From Luteimonas aestuarii (GTDB lineage Bacteria; Pseudomonadota; Gammaproteobacteria; Xanthomonadales; Xanthomonadaceae), in NCBI RefSeq assembly GCF_004357985.1, contig NZ_SMTF01000003.1, positions 62,001-126,000 on the forward strand: DNA of 64,000 bases, read 5' to 3'. Made by a program: the position numbers and the translations under genes. Position 1 is the first letter of the stretch. Each line of letters starts with the position of its first letter. Shown here piece after piece: positions 55,980 to 64,000 of the stretch. Under the pieces are notes generated by a model. That model searched no databases. It worked only from the letters and a program-made list of their open reading frames with translations, and was not told the origin of the DNA.

Positions 55980-56933
55980 GTGTCCGTCTCCCCTGCAAGC
56001 CCGCACATGCTAACCGACGACCATCGCGACGCGATGAAGCGCGCGTTGGCGCAGATCAACACCCTGGTGCTGGGCAAACCGCAGCAAGTGCGGCTCGCAT
56101 TCGTCGGCATGCTGTCCGGCGGCCACCTGCTGATCGAGGACCTGCCAGGCCTGGGCAAGACAACGCTGGCGCATGCGCTGGCATCCACGCTTGGCCTCGG
56201 CTTCCAACGCGTGCAATTCACGTCGGACCTGCTGCCGTCGGACATCGTCGGCGTCTCGGTGTTCGATGCACAGACGCGCCAGTTCGAGTTCCATCCTGGC
56301 CCGGTGTTCGCGCACGTGGTGCTCGCCGACGAGATCAACCGCGCACCACCGCGCACGCAGAGCGCACTGCTCGAGGCGATGGCGGAACAGCAGGTCAGCA
56401 TGGATGGCGCGACCCATCCGCTGCCTGACCCGTTCTTCGTCATCGCCACGCAGAACCCGACCGATCTTGCAGGCACCTATCCCCTGCCCGACTCGCAGCT
56501 CGACCGCTTCCTGTTGCGCCTGCACCTGGGCTACCCCAACGAAGAGGCTGAACGCGCGCTGCTCGCCGGCGAAGACCGTCGCGACCTGATTGCGAATGCC
56601 ACACCGGTGCTCGATGCGACCCAGGTCCTGCAACTCCGCCGCGCAGTCACCGACGTGCATGCCAGCGACGCGCTGGTCGGCTATGTGCAGGCCCTGCTGG
56701 CGCGGAGCCGACAGCAAGCCGGCGTGCGCGTGGGACTGTCCCCGCGTGCGGGCCTGGCGCTGCTGCGGGCGGCGTGCGCGCACGCCATGCTGCTGGGCCG
56801 CCAGCATGTGCTGCCCGAAGACGTGCAAGCGCTGTTTTCCGCGGTGGCTGCGCACCGGCTGGTGCCCGAAAGCGACGCAGGTGACGGCGCATCGCTGGCC
56901 AAGGCGATCCTGCACGGCGTTGCCGTGGACTAA
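55980..56933 (+). CDS. MoxR-family AAA+ ATPase
   Basis: A 317-residue MoxR ATPase, thought to be a chaperone for assembly of membrane or metal proteins. It has Walker A DLPGLGKTT (ending at about 62), Walker B VVLADEINRAPP (113-124), ATQNPTD (sensor 1) and the C-terminal helical lid (GLSPRAGLALLRAACAHAML). GTG 55980 is the start, because AGGAGG precedes it. It is followed 4 bp later by a DUF58 protein and then a TgpA-like protein, the standard MoxR cluster order; the vWA-domain proteins of longer clusters are missing. Confidence 0.95.
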   Translation: MSVSPASPHMLTDDHRDAMKRALAQINTLVLGKPQQVRLAFVGMLSGGHLLIEDLPGLGKTTLAHALASTLGLGFQRVQFTSDLLPSDIVGVSVFDAQTRQFEFHPGPVFAHVVLADEINRAPPRTQSALLEAMAEQQVSMDGATHPLPDPFFVIATQNPTDLAGTYPLPDSQLDRFLLRLHLGYPNEEAERALLAGEDRRDLIANATPVLDATQVLQLRRAVTDVHASDALVGYVQALLARSRQQAGVRVGLSPRAGLALLRAACAHAMLLGRQHVLPEDVQALFSAVAAHRLVPESDAGDGASLAKAILHGVAVD

Positions 56934-56937
56934 GGCG

Positions 56938-57918
56938 ATGTCGGCAGCACCCCGATCGCGCGGCTGGCGCAGCCGCCTCGAACGCCTCGCGCGTCCCAGG
57001 CGTCCTGAATCGCTGCCAGTGCGGTTCGATCGCCACCGCATCTACCTCCTGCCCACGCCGTTCGGTGCGTTCTTCGTCGCGCTGCTGCTGACCATGGCGC
57101 TGGGCGCGCTCAACTACAACAACAACCCCGCGCTGCTGCTGTGCCTGCTGCTCGCCGGCGCCGCGATCGCCAGCTTGTTGCATGCCCAGTTGCAGTTGGG
57201 GGGGCTGGAAGTCCATGCCATCGGTGGCGACCCGGTGCCCGCAGGCAATCCGCTGCATCTGCGGGTCCATGCCCGCGCCCCGCGCGGGCGCGAGCGGCGC
57301 GGCCTCCAGGTCGCTTGCCTTGGCGAAACCGCAACGCTTTCGCTCGACGATGGCGCAGGCGAAGCCATCCTCGCGCTGCCCACCACACGGCGCGGCTGGC
57401 TCGATATCGAACGGGTGCGTATCTCCACGACGCGACCGCTCGGCCTCGCGCGTGCCTGGGCGTACGCCTGGCCAACTGCGGGTGCGCTGGTCTACCCGGC
57501 ACCGGAACGCGATGGCCCACCGCTGCCCGATGGCAGCGACGGCAATGCACAATCACGCCTGCACCCGGCGGGCGATGAGGTGCACCACCTTCGCGCTTGG
57601 CGCCAGGGCGACTCACGCCGGGCGGTGGCGTGGAAGGCCTCGGCGAGGCGGGACACCCTGTTGGTCCGCGAGTTCGAGCAGCTCATGGGCGCCGATGTAA
57701 TGCTGGACTGGGGCCTCGTGACGTCACTGCCCTACGAAGCCCGCATCCGCAGGCTGGCGGGCTGGGTCGACAAGGCCGAGCGCGAACAGCGCAACTATGC
57801 GCTTCGACTTCCGGGAGCACCCACGCTTGGCCCGGGGCGCGGGTCCGCACATCGCCACGCGTGTCTGCACGCGCTTGCCCTGTTGCCCGTAGGCGATGAC
57901 GGCGCGACCCGTGGCTGA
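56938..57918 (+). CDS. DUF58 membrane protein
   Basis: A 326-residue DUF58 protein. Two hydrophobic spans lie at about 43-80 (PFGAFFVALLLTMALGALNY, then NPALLLCLLLAGAAIASLLH). A periplasm- or cytoplasm-facing beta-rich part follows, and the DUF58 signature lies near residue 215-245 as EVHHLRAWRQGDSRRAVAWK. The family works with MoxR ATPases in an unknown assembly role. It starts just after moxR and overlaps the next gene by 23 bp. Confidence 0.9.
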   Translation: MSAAPRSRGWRSRLERLARPRRPESLPVRFDRHRIYLLPTPFGAFFVALLLTMALGALNYNNNPALLLCLLLAGAAIASLLHAQLQLGGLEVHAIGGDPVPAGNPLHLRVHARAPRGRERRGLQVACLGETATLSLDDGAGEAILALPTTRRGWLDIERVRISTTRPLGLARAWAYAWPTAGALVYPAPERDGPPLPDGSDGNAQSRLHPAGDEVHHLRAWRQGDSRRAVAWKASARRDTLLVREFEQLMGADVMLDWGLVTSLPYEARIRRLAGWVDKAEREQRNYALRLPGAPTLGPGRGSAHRHACLHALALLPVGDDGATRG

Positions 57919-59890
57919 TCGCTCGGCCTTGCTCGACGCCGCCAGCCGCACAGGGGTGCTGGCAGCCACGGTCGTCTGCGTGACGCCACTGCTGCTCCAG
58001 CTCCCGGGACAACTGGCGCTGATGTTGGGCATTGCGGGCATCGTCACCGCCCTTGTCTCCCTGCGGATGCGTGTCCCGGGATGGCTACGGCTGCTGTTCT
58101 CGCTGGCCCTAGTGGCGACGGTGTTCTCACTGATGGGGCTCCGCTTCGGGCGCGATACCGGATGCGCCTTGCTGGCGGCGATGCTGGTGGTCAAGCCGCT
58201 CGAATTGAATACGCTGCGCGACGGTCGCAGCCTCGTGGGCTTCGCCCTGTTCGCTCCCTTCGCGACCTTCCTGCTGGACCAGGGACCACTGTCGCTGTCG
58301 TTGGGACTGGCTGCCGCGTTGCTGGCGCTGCTGGCGCTGGCGCGACTGGCCGAGCAGGAATCCAAGGACACGAGAACGGTGCCCCATGCGCAGCGCGCAG
58401 GCATCGTGCTTCGTCTGGTCGCAATCGGCCTTCCACTGGCGCTGTCCGCCTTCTGGCTGTTCCCACGCATCGCCACGCCGTTGTGGGGCGTGCCCCAGCG
58501 CGCAATCGCAACCCCGGGCCTATCCGACACCATGAGTCCGGGCGAATGGCTCGACCTGATGAACGACGACTCGCCTGCCTTGCGCGTGGTGTTCTTCGGC
58601 GACACGCCGGAGGCAACCCAGATGTACTGGCGCGGCCCGGTGCTGACCGACTTCGATGGCCGGACATGGACCGCATCACGCTGGCTGCGCCACCTGCCGC
58701 CCGCCGAGCTGGTTCGTGGCGAACGTACCTGGGATTACCAGATGGACATCGAGCCCACGGAACAGCCGTTCCTCGTGGCGCTCGAGATGCCGCACGCGAC
58801 ACCCGATGGTATTCGCTCCTCCTGGGAACACAGCCTGCTGGCACCCAGGCCACTCCATTCCGTCACCCGCTGGCGCATGCGGTCATCACCCGCGATCCGC
58901 TTCGAAGCGGAGTTGAGCGATTACGTCCGCCAGAATGCACTCCGGCTTCCCGACGGGTTCAATCCACGCACGGTGGCACTGGCACGCCAGTGGCGGAGGG
59001 ACGCCGGCGAACGTGGCGACGCCGCCATCGTCGAACGCGCGATGCGGATGGTCCGCGACGAGTTCGGCTACACACTCAACACGCCGCTCCCCGGGCGACA
59101 CACCGCCGACGAGTTCCTGTTCGACTGGAAACAGGGGTTCTGCGAGCATTTCAGCTCGGCATTCGTGGTGTTGATGCGGGCGGCCGGCATTCCCTCTCGT
59201 GTGGTCACCGGTTATGCCGGCGGCTACCGCAATGCATTCGGCGGCTATTGGGTGGTACGCAACAGCGATGCCCACGCCTGGGCCGAGGTCTGGCTGGACG
59301 GGCGAGGCTGGGTGCGCGTCGACCCTACGGCCGCCGTGGCACCGGAACGCATCTACGACACCCTCCAGGACCGCGCGGGGGGAAGCGTGCTGGGCAACCT
59401 GCCCGGCTTCGTGTCCGCGCTCGACCTGGGAGACTGGCTGCGCCGGGGCTGGAACGACCTGGTCCTCGGCTTCGACGCCAATCGCCAGCGCGACCTGCTC
59501 AAACCCCTCGGCGGCGGCGTGCTCGGACAACGTGCACTGATCGGCCTGTTCGGCGCGACCGCCCTGCTCGCACTGGCCTGGATGCTCTGGCTCAGCGCGC
59601 GCGGCACCCGCCAACGCGATCCACTGCTGCGCGCCTGGCGCACGCTCGGCAAACGCTATGCGCGCATCGGGTTGGGCCGCGAGCCACACGAGCCGGCGCT
59701 ACGGTGGGTGTCGCGCATCGCGCCGGCGCTGGACGCCGACGCCGCCCGCGCCCTGTCCACGCTCACCCGGCGTTTCGTGGAAACGCGCTACGCTGCCGGC
59801 GTCGGAGAAGCCATGCCGACACGCACATTGGTCCGCGACCTGCACAAGCACCGGGCTGGTCGCCGCCTGCCAAGGGAGCCTTCGCCATGA
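57896..59890 (+). CDS. TgpA-like membrane transglutaminase (DUF3488)
   Basis: A 664-residue protein with about six N-terminal membrane spans (20-190), a periplasmic transglutaminase-like domain and one C-terminal span (ALIGLFGATALLALAWMLWL, near 550). The catalytic triad is complete: Cys416 in GFCEHFSSAF, His460 in SDAHAWAEVW and Asp476 in RVDPTAA. Pseudomonas TgpA of this architecture is essential and has periplasmic transglutaminase activity; its acceptor is unknown. A 23-bp overlap with the DUF58 gene and an ATGA-type overlap with slp suggest one operon. Confidence 0.93.
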   Translation: MTARPVADRSALLDAASRTGVLAATVVCVTPLLLQLPGQLALMLGIAGIVTALVSLRMRVPGWLRLLFSLALVATVFSLMGLRFGRDTGCALLAAMLVVKPLELNTLRDGRSLVGFALFAPFATFLLDQGPLSLSLGLAAALLALLALARLAEQESKDTRTVPHAQRAGIVLRLVAIGLPLALSAFWLFPRIATPLWGVPQRAIATPGLSDTMSPGEWLDLMNDDSPALRVVFFGDTPEATQMYWRGPVLTDFDGRTWTASRWLRHLPPAELVRGERTWDYQMDIEPTEQPFLVALEMPHATPDGIRSSWEHSLLAPRPLHSVTRWRMRSSPAIRFEAELSDYVRQNALRLPDGFNPRTVALARQWRRDAGERGDAAIVERAMRMVRDEFGYTLNTPLPGRHTADEFLFDWKQGFCEHFSSAFVVLMRAAGIPSRVVTGYAGGYRNAFGGYWVVRNSDAHAWAEVWLDGRGWVRVDPTAAVAPERIYDTLQDRAGGSVLGNLPGFVSALDLGDWLRRGWNDLVLGFDANRQRDLLKPLGGGVLGQRALIGLFGATALLALAWMLWLSARGTRQRDPLLRAWRTLGKRYARIGLGREPHEPALRWVSRIAPALDADAARALSTLTRRFVETRYAAGVGEAMPTRTLVRDLHKHRAGRRLPREPSP

Positions 59891-60372
59891 TGTTCCGCCT
59901 CTTGTCCGCCGCCGGCGCGCTGTTGCTGCTGTCGGCCTGCGCCACGCATCCCAAGCCGCTGCAGGGTGCGTACGTCGACACCACGCCGCACGCGGCGATG
60001 CAGGGAGACAGCACCGGCGCACTGGTGCGCTGGGGCGGTCGCATCGTGCAGGTCGAGCCGCGCGCCGACGCCACCTGCTTCGAGATGATCTCGACCCGGC
60101 TCACCGAAACCGGCCGCCCCTACTGGGCCGACGACGACACCAATGGCCGCTTCATCGCCTGCCGTGCCGGCTTCTACGACCCGGCGGTGTTCGAACGCAA
60201 CCGGGAAGTCACCTTCACCGGCCGCATCGATGGCTACGAGAGCCGCCGCATCGGCGAATACGACTACCGCTTCCCGCGCGTGGCCGCCGACGTGGTCTAC
60301 CTGTGGCCGAAGCGCGACCACGTCAATGTCGTGGTGCGCCCGGCGCCTTGGCCGTGGTGGGGGTGGTGGTAG
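59887..60372 (+). CDS. Slp-family outer-membrane lipoprotein
   Basis: A 161-residue Slp-like protein. The signal peptide MMFRLLSAAGALLLLSACAT ends in a lipobox with Cys18 as the acylated residue. Then follow GALVRWGGRIVQVEPRADAT and VTFTGRIDGYESRRIGEYDY, typical of Slp. The end is Trp-rich (APWPWWGWW). E. coli Slp accumulates in starvation and acid. The start overlaps the TgpA-like stop (ATGATG overlapping TGA), so it is the last gene of the moxR operon; that linkage is not one I know as standard. Confidence 0.9.
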   Translation: MMFRLLSAAGALLLLSACATHPKPLQGAYVDTTPHAAMQGDSTGALVRWGGRIVQVEPRADATCFEMISTRLTETGRPYWADDDTNGRFIACRAGFYDPAVFERNREVTFTGRIDGYESRRIGEYDYRFPRVAADVVYLWPKRDHVNVVVRPAPWPWWGWW

Positions 60373-60444
60373 GCGGTAGCACGCGATCGCGAGGGCATCC
60401 GGGCACGCAGGCCCGTTGCCGGGCCGACGCTTCGGCGCCTGGGG

Positions 60445-60795
60445 TCACGCCGTGGTTCCGAACCGTCCCAGCGGCGCGCCGGCCAGCAGGTGCAGGTGGA
60501 TCTGGAACACCGTCTGCCCGCCGTCGCCATTGCAGTTCATGACGACGCGGTAGCCGTCCTCGTCGAAGCCCTGCGCCTTCGCCCAGGCTGCGGCAGCGAC
60601 GGCCAGCCGCCCGATGATCTCCGGCTCACTGGCGGGCACGTCGTTCAGCGTCGCGAAATCGCGCTTGGGCACGAACAGCACGTGCACCGGCGCCTGTGGC
60701 GCAATGTCGCGGAAGGCGATGACGTGGTCGTCCTCGAAGACGATGTCGGCCGGGATCTCGCGGCGCATGATCTTGTGGAAGATGGTGTCTGGCAT
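60445..60795 (-). CDS. HIT-family nucleotide-binding protein
   Basis: A 116-residue HIT protein of the HinT branch, which hydrolyses phosphoramidates of adenosine. The early IFHKIMRREIPADIVFEDDH and PQAPVHVLFVPKRDF segments match. The catalytic motif, normally His-x-His-x-His, reads QIHLHLL, so Gln replaces the first His. The two remaining His, including the presumed nucleophile, are kept. AGGAGG lies 8 bp upstream of the ATG at 60795, an unusually strong site. It stands alone between slp and recR. Confidence 0.93.
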   Translation of the reverse strand: MPDTIFHKIMRREIPADIVFEDDHVIAFRDIAPQAPVHVLFVPKRDFATLNDVPASEPEIIGRLAVAAAAWAKAQGFDEDGYRVVMNCNGDGGQTVFQIHLHLLAGAPLGRFGTTA

Positions 60796-60924
60796 CGGAA
60801 ATTCCTCCTGCGAATGTGTGGGCGTGCCGATGGGCACGATTGCGGCGTCCGGGCGATCCACGATGATCACGCGCGGCGACGCGATCATCGGCATTGGGGT
60901 TGTGTGGTGATTGGCGCAGCGCGC

Positions 60925-61524
60925 CTACGCCGGTACTTCGCTGCGTGAACCGAAGGCATGCGACAGCGTGCCGCGATCCACGTATTCCAGTTCACCGCCC
61001 AGCGGCACGCCGTGCGCGAGGCGGCTGGGGCGCACGCCGTGCTGGCGCGCCAGCTGCGCCAGGTAGTGCGCGGTCGCCTCGCCCTCGACGGTCGGGTTGG
61101 TGGCGATGATCAGTTCCTGTACCTCGCCCTCGCCCAGTCGCGCGGCCAGCCGGTCGAGGCCCAGTTCGCGCGGGCCGATGCCGTCGAGCGGGCTCAGGCG
61201 CCCCTGCAGCACGAAGTACAGGCCGCGATAGCCGGTCGCCTGTTCGATCGCCAACCGGTCCACCGGCGACTCCACCACGCACAACTGGTGCACGTCGCGC
61301 GACGCACTGGCGCAGGTGGCGCAGGTGGCGGTTTCGCTGAAGTCGCGACAGCGGCTGCAGTGGCCAATGCGCTCGACCGCCTCGGCGAGTGCCGACGACA
61401 GCCGTCGCCCGCCTTCGCGCTCGCGCTCCAGCACGTGGTAGGCCATGCGCTGCGCGGTCTTCTGGCCCACGCCGGGCAACACGCGGAAGGCTTCGATCAA
61501 TTGTTCGAGCAGGGAACTGGACAT
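60925..61524 (-). CDS. recR: Recombination mediator RecR
   Basis: RecR works with RecO to load RecA at gaps. The 199-residue protein has the helix-hairpin-helix [17 protein letters not shown], a four-cysteine zinc finger ([16 protein letters not shown]), a TOPRIM domain ([20 protein letters not shown]) and a Walker B-like [18 protein letters not shown]. The ATG at 61524 gives the canonical [18 protein letters not shown]. It follows ybaB after 101 bp that contain a dispersed repeat. Confidence 0.97.
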   Translation of the reverse strand: MSSSLLEQLIEAFRVLPGVGQKTAQRMAYHVLEREREGGRRLSSALAEAVERIGHCSRCRDFSETATCATCASASRDVHQLCVVESPVDRLAIEQATGYRGLYFVLQGRLSPLDGIGPRELGLDRLAARLGEGEVQELIIATNPTVEGEATAHYLAQLARQHGVRPSRLAHGVPLGGELEYVDRGTLSHAFGSRSEVPA

Positions 61525-61573
61525 GATGGGGTCGTCGAGGCGGCATCGGGAAGGGATTGGCACCGGCAAGGAC

Positions 61574-61617
61574 GCCCCCATCCGACTTCGGCACCTTCTC
61601 CCGGGGGCGGGAGAAGG
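61574..61617. repeat. Dispersed repeat, GCCCCCATCCG family, copy 2
   Basis: GCCCCCATCCGACTTCGG is followed by CACCTTCTCCCG, GGGGGCGGGAGAAGG. The leader matches copy 1 (7713-7758) at 17 of 18 positions, while the stem keeps its pairing (CCTTCTCCCG with CGGGAGAAGG) with different bases. It lies between recR and ybaB. Confidence 0.78.
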
Positions 61618-61625
61618 CACGTCGC

Positions 61626-61946
61626 TCAGAACGGCAGCTTCATGCCAGGCGGCAGCGGCATGCCGGCGGTGGCCGAGGACATCTTTTCCTTCGAGGCGGC
61701 ATCGACCTTGTTGGCGGCGTCATTGAACGCGGCGGCCACGAGATCCTCCGCCATCTCCGGGTCGGACAGCACGCTGGGATCGATGCGCACCTTGCGGCAC
61801 TCCTTGGCGCCGGTGAGGGTGATGCTGACCATGCCGCCGCCGGCATTGCCGGTGACCTCCATGGCCGCCAGTTCTTCCTGCATGCGCTGCATGTTTTCCT
61901 GCATCTTCTGCGCCTGCTGCATCAATTGGGCGATGTTTCCACGCAT
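61626..61946 (-). CDS. YbaB/EbfC nucleoid-associated protein
   Basis: A 106-residue YbaB/EbfC DNA-binding protein. [20 protein letters not shown] and [20 protein letters not shown] are the family hallmark, with a short Met/Pro-rich tail. It dimerises and binds DNA. It lies in the conserved dnaX-ybaB-recR order, 15 bp after dnaX. Confidence 0.97.
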   Translation of the reverse strand: MRGNIAQLMQQAQKMQENMQRMQEELAAMEVTGNAGGGMVSITLTGAKECRKVRIDPSVLSDPEMAEDLVAAAFNDAANKVDAASKEKMSSATAGMPLPPGMKLPF

Positions 61947-61961
61947 GTTCGGTCTCTTTTC

Positions 61962-63695
61962 TCAGTTGTCGTCGTAGGGGCGGATCGAATCGGGCACCAG
62001 CCTGGCGCCCTGTTGCTGCATCAGCCGCTGCACGTCCGGATCGGACAGGAAGGCGCTCTCGGCGGCGGCCTGTCGCTCGTCGCGCGCGCGCAGGTTTCTG
62101 TCGTGCAGGGTTTCCGTCGGCTTCGAAGCAGGCGCGGAGGACGCGAAGCGCAGCTGCGCCTGCCCGCCAAGCGCCGGCACCAGTGCAGCGCGCAGCTGCG
62201 ACACCAGCGCGTCGCGCTGCAGGTGGTCCTTGTCCTCGGACAGCGACAGCTGCAGCACGCCATCATCGAACGACACGAACGCCGCGTGCGCCGCCAGCTC
62301 GCGTGCCGGTCCGCGCAGCGGCAGGTTGCCGACCAGGTCCAGCCAGCCCGCGGCATCGAGCTCGCGCCACGCGGTGGTCCGTTCCGCAGCAGGTGGCGAC
62401 GGCGCGCCGTCTTGCACCCGCACGCGCTCGGCAACCGGCGCGGATGCTTCGGTGCCCGCGGCAGGCACGGCCCGATCGGGCGCAGGCGGCGCAGCGCGGG
62501 CCTCCATCCGCTGGCCCGGGGATGCGGTTTCACTGCGGCCCTCCAGCGCGGCACGCGCCGCCGCAGGGCCGCTCGGCCGTTGCGTGGCCGGCGCACCCAC
62601 GTTCGGCGCAACGCCGTCGCCCGGACGGAACGCCAGCATGCGCAGCAGGGTCATCTCGAACCCGGTGCGCGGGCCGGGCGCCAATGTCAGGTCGCGACGG
62701 CCGTTCAGGGCCATCTGGTACCAGAGCTGCACCAGCTCGGGCCGCAGCGCGGGCGCCAGCGCGTCCAGGTCGATACCGTCGGCATCGACGTCACTACCCG
62801 GCACCAGCTGCCGCACCTGGATGCGGTGCAGCGCCGCAGCCAACGCATCCAGCACGCCCGCCCAGTCCGGCGAGAAATCCGCCAGCGTCGCGATCTCGGC
62901 CATCAACCGCCCGCCATCGGCCTCCGACAGGGCCTCGAGCAGCGCGCCCACGCGCGTGCGGTCGACCGTGCCCAGCATCTTCGCCACGGCATCGTCGGCC
63001 AACGTGCCGCCGGTATATGCGATGGCCTGGTCGAGCAGCGACAGCCCGTCGCGCAGGCTGCCATCGGCCGCTTTCGCAATCTGCCGGATCGCGCCGGGCT
63101 CCGACGCGATGCCCTCGGCGCCGAGGATCTTCTCGATCTGGCCGCGGATCTGTTCCTCGTCCAGCCGCTTGAGGTTGAATTGCAGGCAACGCGACAGCAC
63201 CGTGACCAGCAGCTTTTCCGGGTCGGTGGTCGCGAACAGGAACTTCACGTGTTCCGGCGGCTCCTCCAGCGTCTTCAGCAGCGCGTTGAACGCCGGCTTG
63301 GACAGCATGTGGACTTCGTCGATCAGGTAGACCTTGTAGCGGCCGCGCGAGGGCATGTACTGCGCGTTGTCGATCAGGTCGCGGACGTTGTCGACACCGG
63401 TGTTGGAGGCGGCGTCGATCTCCAGCAGGTCGATGTAGCGCCCGGCATCGATGGCCAGGCAGGTCTCGCATTCACCGCAGGGGTCGGATCCCGTGCCCTT
63501 CTCGCAGTTCAGGCTCTTGGCGAAGATGCGGGCGATGGTGGTCTTGCCCACGCCGCGGGTGCCGGTGAACAGGTAGGCATGGTGCACGCGGCCCGATTCC
63601 AGCGCGTTGGTCAGCGCACGCACCACGTGTTCCTGGCCCACCAGCTCGGCGAAACGCTTGGGGCGCCACTTGCGGGCAAGGACAAGGTAGGACAT
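61962..63695 (-). CDS. dnaX: DNA polymerase III subunit tau/gamma
   Basis: DnaX is the clamp-loader ATPase and replisome organiser. The 577-residue protein has Walker A FTGTRGVGKTT (Lys51), a zinc-binding set Cys64, Cys73, Cys76, Cys79 (CEKGTGSDPCGECETC), Walker B YLIDEVHML, the arginine-finger motif SRCLQFNLKRL and a Pro/Ala-rich linker (about 365-440) before the polymerase-binding C-terminal domain. I see no run of A suitable for the E. coli-type frameshift that makes gamma. It starts 125 bp from the divergent tRNA gene. Confidence 0.97.
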   Translation of the reverse strand: MSYLVLARKWRPKRFAELVGQEHVVRALTNALESGRVHHAYLFTGTRGVGKTTIARIFAKSLNCEKGTGSDPCGECETCLAIDAGRYIDLLEIDAASNTGVDNVRDLIDNAQYMPSRGRYKVYLIDEVHMLSKPAFNALLKTLEEPPEHVKFLFATTDPEKLLVTVLSRCLQFNLKRLDEEQIRGQIEKILGAEGIASEPGAIRQIAKAADGSLRDGLSLLDQAIAYTGGTLADDAVAKMLGTVDRTRVGALLEALSEADGGRLMAEIATLADFSPDWAGVLDALAAALHRIQVRQLVPGSDVDADGIDLDALAPALRPELVQLWYQMALNGRRDLTLAPGPRTGFEMTLLRMLAFRPGDGVAPNVGAPATQRPSGPAAARAALEGRSETASPGQRMEARAAPPAPDRAVPAAGTEASAPVAERVRVQDGAPSPPAAERTTAWRELDAAGWLDLVGNLPLRGPARELAAHAAFVSFDDGVLQLSLSEDKDHLQRDALVSQLRAALVPALGGQAQLRFASSAPASKPTETLHDRNLRARDERQAAAESAFLSDPDVQRLMQQQGARLVPDSIRPYDDN

Positions 63696-63748
63696 GCGCC
63701 CATTCTGACACGGGCGGCCCGCCGCCCGGCGCGAAACCTCGCCCGCGC

Positions 63749-63777
63749 TTGTGGCAAGTCCCTGCCGCCGCTAGACT
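63749..63777 (+). promoter_or_regulatory. Sigma-70 promoter of tRNA-Ser
   Basis: TTGTGG (63749-63754), a 17-base spacer and TAGACT (63772-63777) make a good sigma-70 promoter. Transcription would start near 63784, about 37 bases before the tRNA 5' end. Confidence 0.65.
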
Positions 63778-63820
63778 TTGTGCCCCTGAGCGTGGCCGCA
63801 AGCCTGTCTCGGGAAATCCC

Positions 63821-63913
63821 GGAGAGGTGTCCGAGTGGTTGAAGGAGCACGCCTGGAAAGTGTGTAAGCGTCTAAACCGCGCTTCGGGGGTTCGAATCCC
63901 CCTCTCTCCGCCA
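63821..63913 (+). tRNA. tRNA-Ser (anticodon GGA)
   Basis: A 93-base tRNA gene with CCA encoded. The acceptor stem GGAGAGG pairs with TCTCTCC (one G-T pair). The anticodon arm CACGC-CTGGAAA-GTGTG gives anticodon GGA. A long serine-type variable arm follows, then the T arm GGGGG-TTCGAAT-CCCCC, discriminator G and CCA. It reads serine codons TCC and TCT. The sequence to the right edge contains no further tRNA. Confidence 0.95.
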
Positions 63914-63968
63914 GTTTCAAGTGGTTTGATGGTTCGGGTCGCGTGGGTTTCGCCGGCGGCTTCGAAGA

Positions 63969-63984
63969 GGGGGTGAGAACCCCC
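63969..63984 (+). other. Small hairpin at the right edge
   Basis: GGGGGT, loop GAGA, ACCCCC, 55 bases after the tRNA. No T tract follows, so it may be part of a repeat or a processing structure. The window ends 16 bases later. Confidence 0.35.
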
Positions 63985-64000
63985 GTGGGTTCGACAAACC

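Noticed and set aside
61962..63695. Programmed frameshift in dnaX producing a gamma subunit
   Set aside because: No A-rich slippery heptamer is visible after the ATPase domain; only full-length tau is supported.

Overview
The window looks like a chromosomal segment of a high-GC gammaproteobacterium of the Xanthomonadaceae/Lysobacteraceae (Lysobacter, Luteimonas or a close relative). This rests on gene order (rpoE-rseA-mucD-lepA-lepB-DUF4845-rnc-era-recO; rpmF-fabH-fabD-fabG-acpP-fabF-pabB-mltG-tmk-holB-pilZ; miaA-hfq-hflX-hflK-hflC), on the protein sequences as I recognise them, and on family-typical dispersed palindromes. No database search was possible. Nearly everything is conserved housekeeping sequence. 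The accessory part is the left end, plus several kinds of intergenic repeat.

Layout. (1) 1-4831, defence and toxin-antitoxin corner. A leftward, tightly packed operon encodes a winged-helix protein, an AbiEii-like nucleotidyltransferase, hsdM and hsdS (cut by the window edge). It starts next to a perfect 24-bp palindrome. Divergently, a MazE/AbrB-type antitoxin and a Doc-type toxin gene follow a 32-bp inverted repeat. (2) 4972-16104, leftward: a GGDEF/EAL protein, miaA, hfq, hflX, hflK, hflC, a DUF2065 protein, purA and a secreted protein. (3) 16291-20335, rightward: an ECF sigma factor, a proline-rich membrane protein, an IMPACT-family protein and an ABC exporter. (4) 20772-27593, leftward: a histone H1-like protein, a FAD monooxygenase, a cold-shock protein, a methylthioinosine phosphorylase with hpt and nagZ, a CYTH protein and rlmD. 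(5) 27723-28445: a response regulator with an Hpt domain. (6) 28424-37297, leftward: the sigma-E/LepA/RNase III/Era/RecO block. (7) 37510-39582: a fadJ-like beta-oxidation enzyme. (8) 39646-52936, leftward: a TPR lipoprotein, pilZ, holB, tmk, mltG, pabB, the fatty-acid synthesis cluster, rpmF and yceD. (9) 53077-60372: a small membrane protein, maf, a leftward GT39-type glycosyltransferase, then moxR, DUF58, a TgpA-like transglutaminase and a Slp lipoprotein. (10) 60445-63913: a HIT protein, recR, ybaB and dnaX leftward, then tRNA-Ser(GGA) rightward.

How the genes work together. The fab cluster runs from malonyl-ACP loading (FabD) through priming (FabH), reduction (FabG) and elongation (FabF) on AcpP. 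RpoE, RseA and MucD form an envelope-stress circuit, with a recognisable sigma-E-type promoter in front of rpoE. The phosphorylase and Hpt form a methylthioadenosine salvage path through hypoxanthine to IMP, which PurA can take towards AMP. MoxR, DUF58 and TgpA form the usual three-gene membrane module.

The most unusual signal is non-coding. A repeat of about 230-350 bp occurs three times (20385-20700; 45880-46108 inverted; 46236-46440). Its hairpins keep their pairing while their bases change between copies. Three simpler repeat families also fill intergenic gaps. I saw no CRISPR array, rRNA, insertion sequence or prophage.
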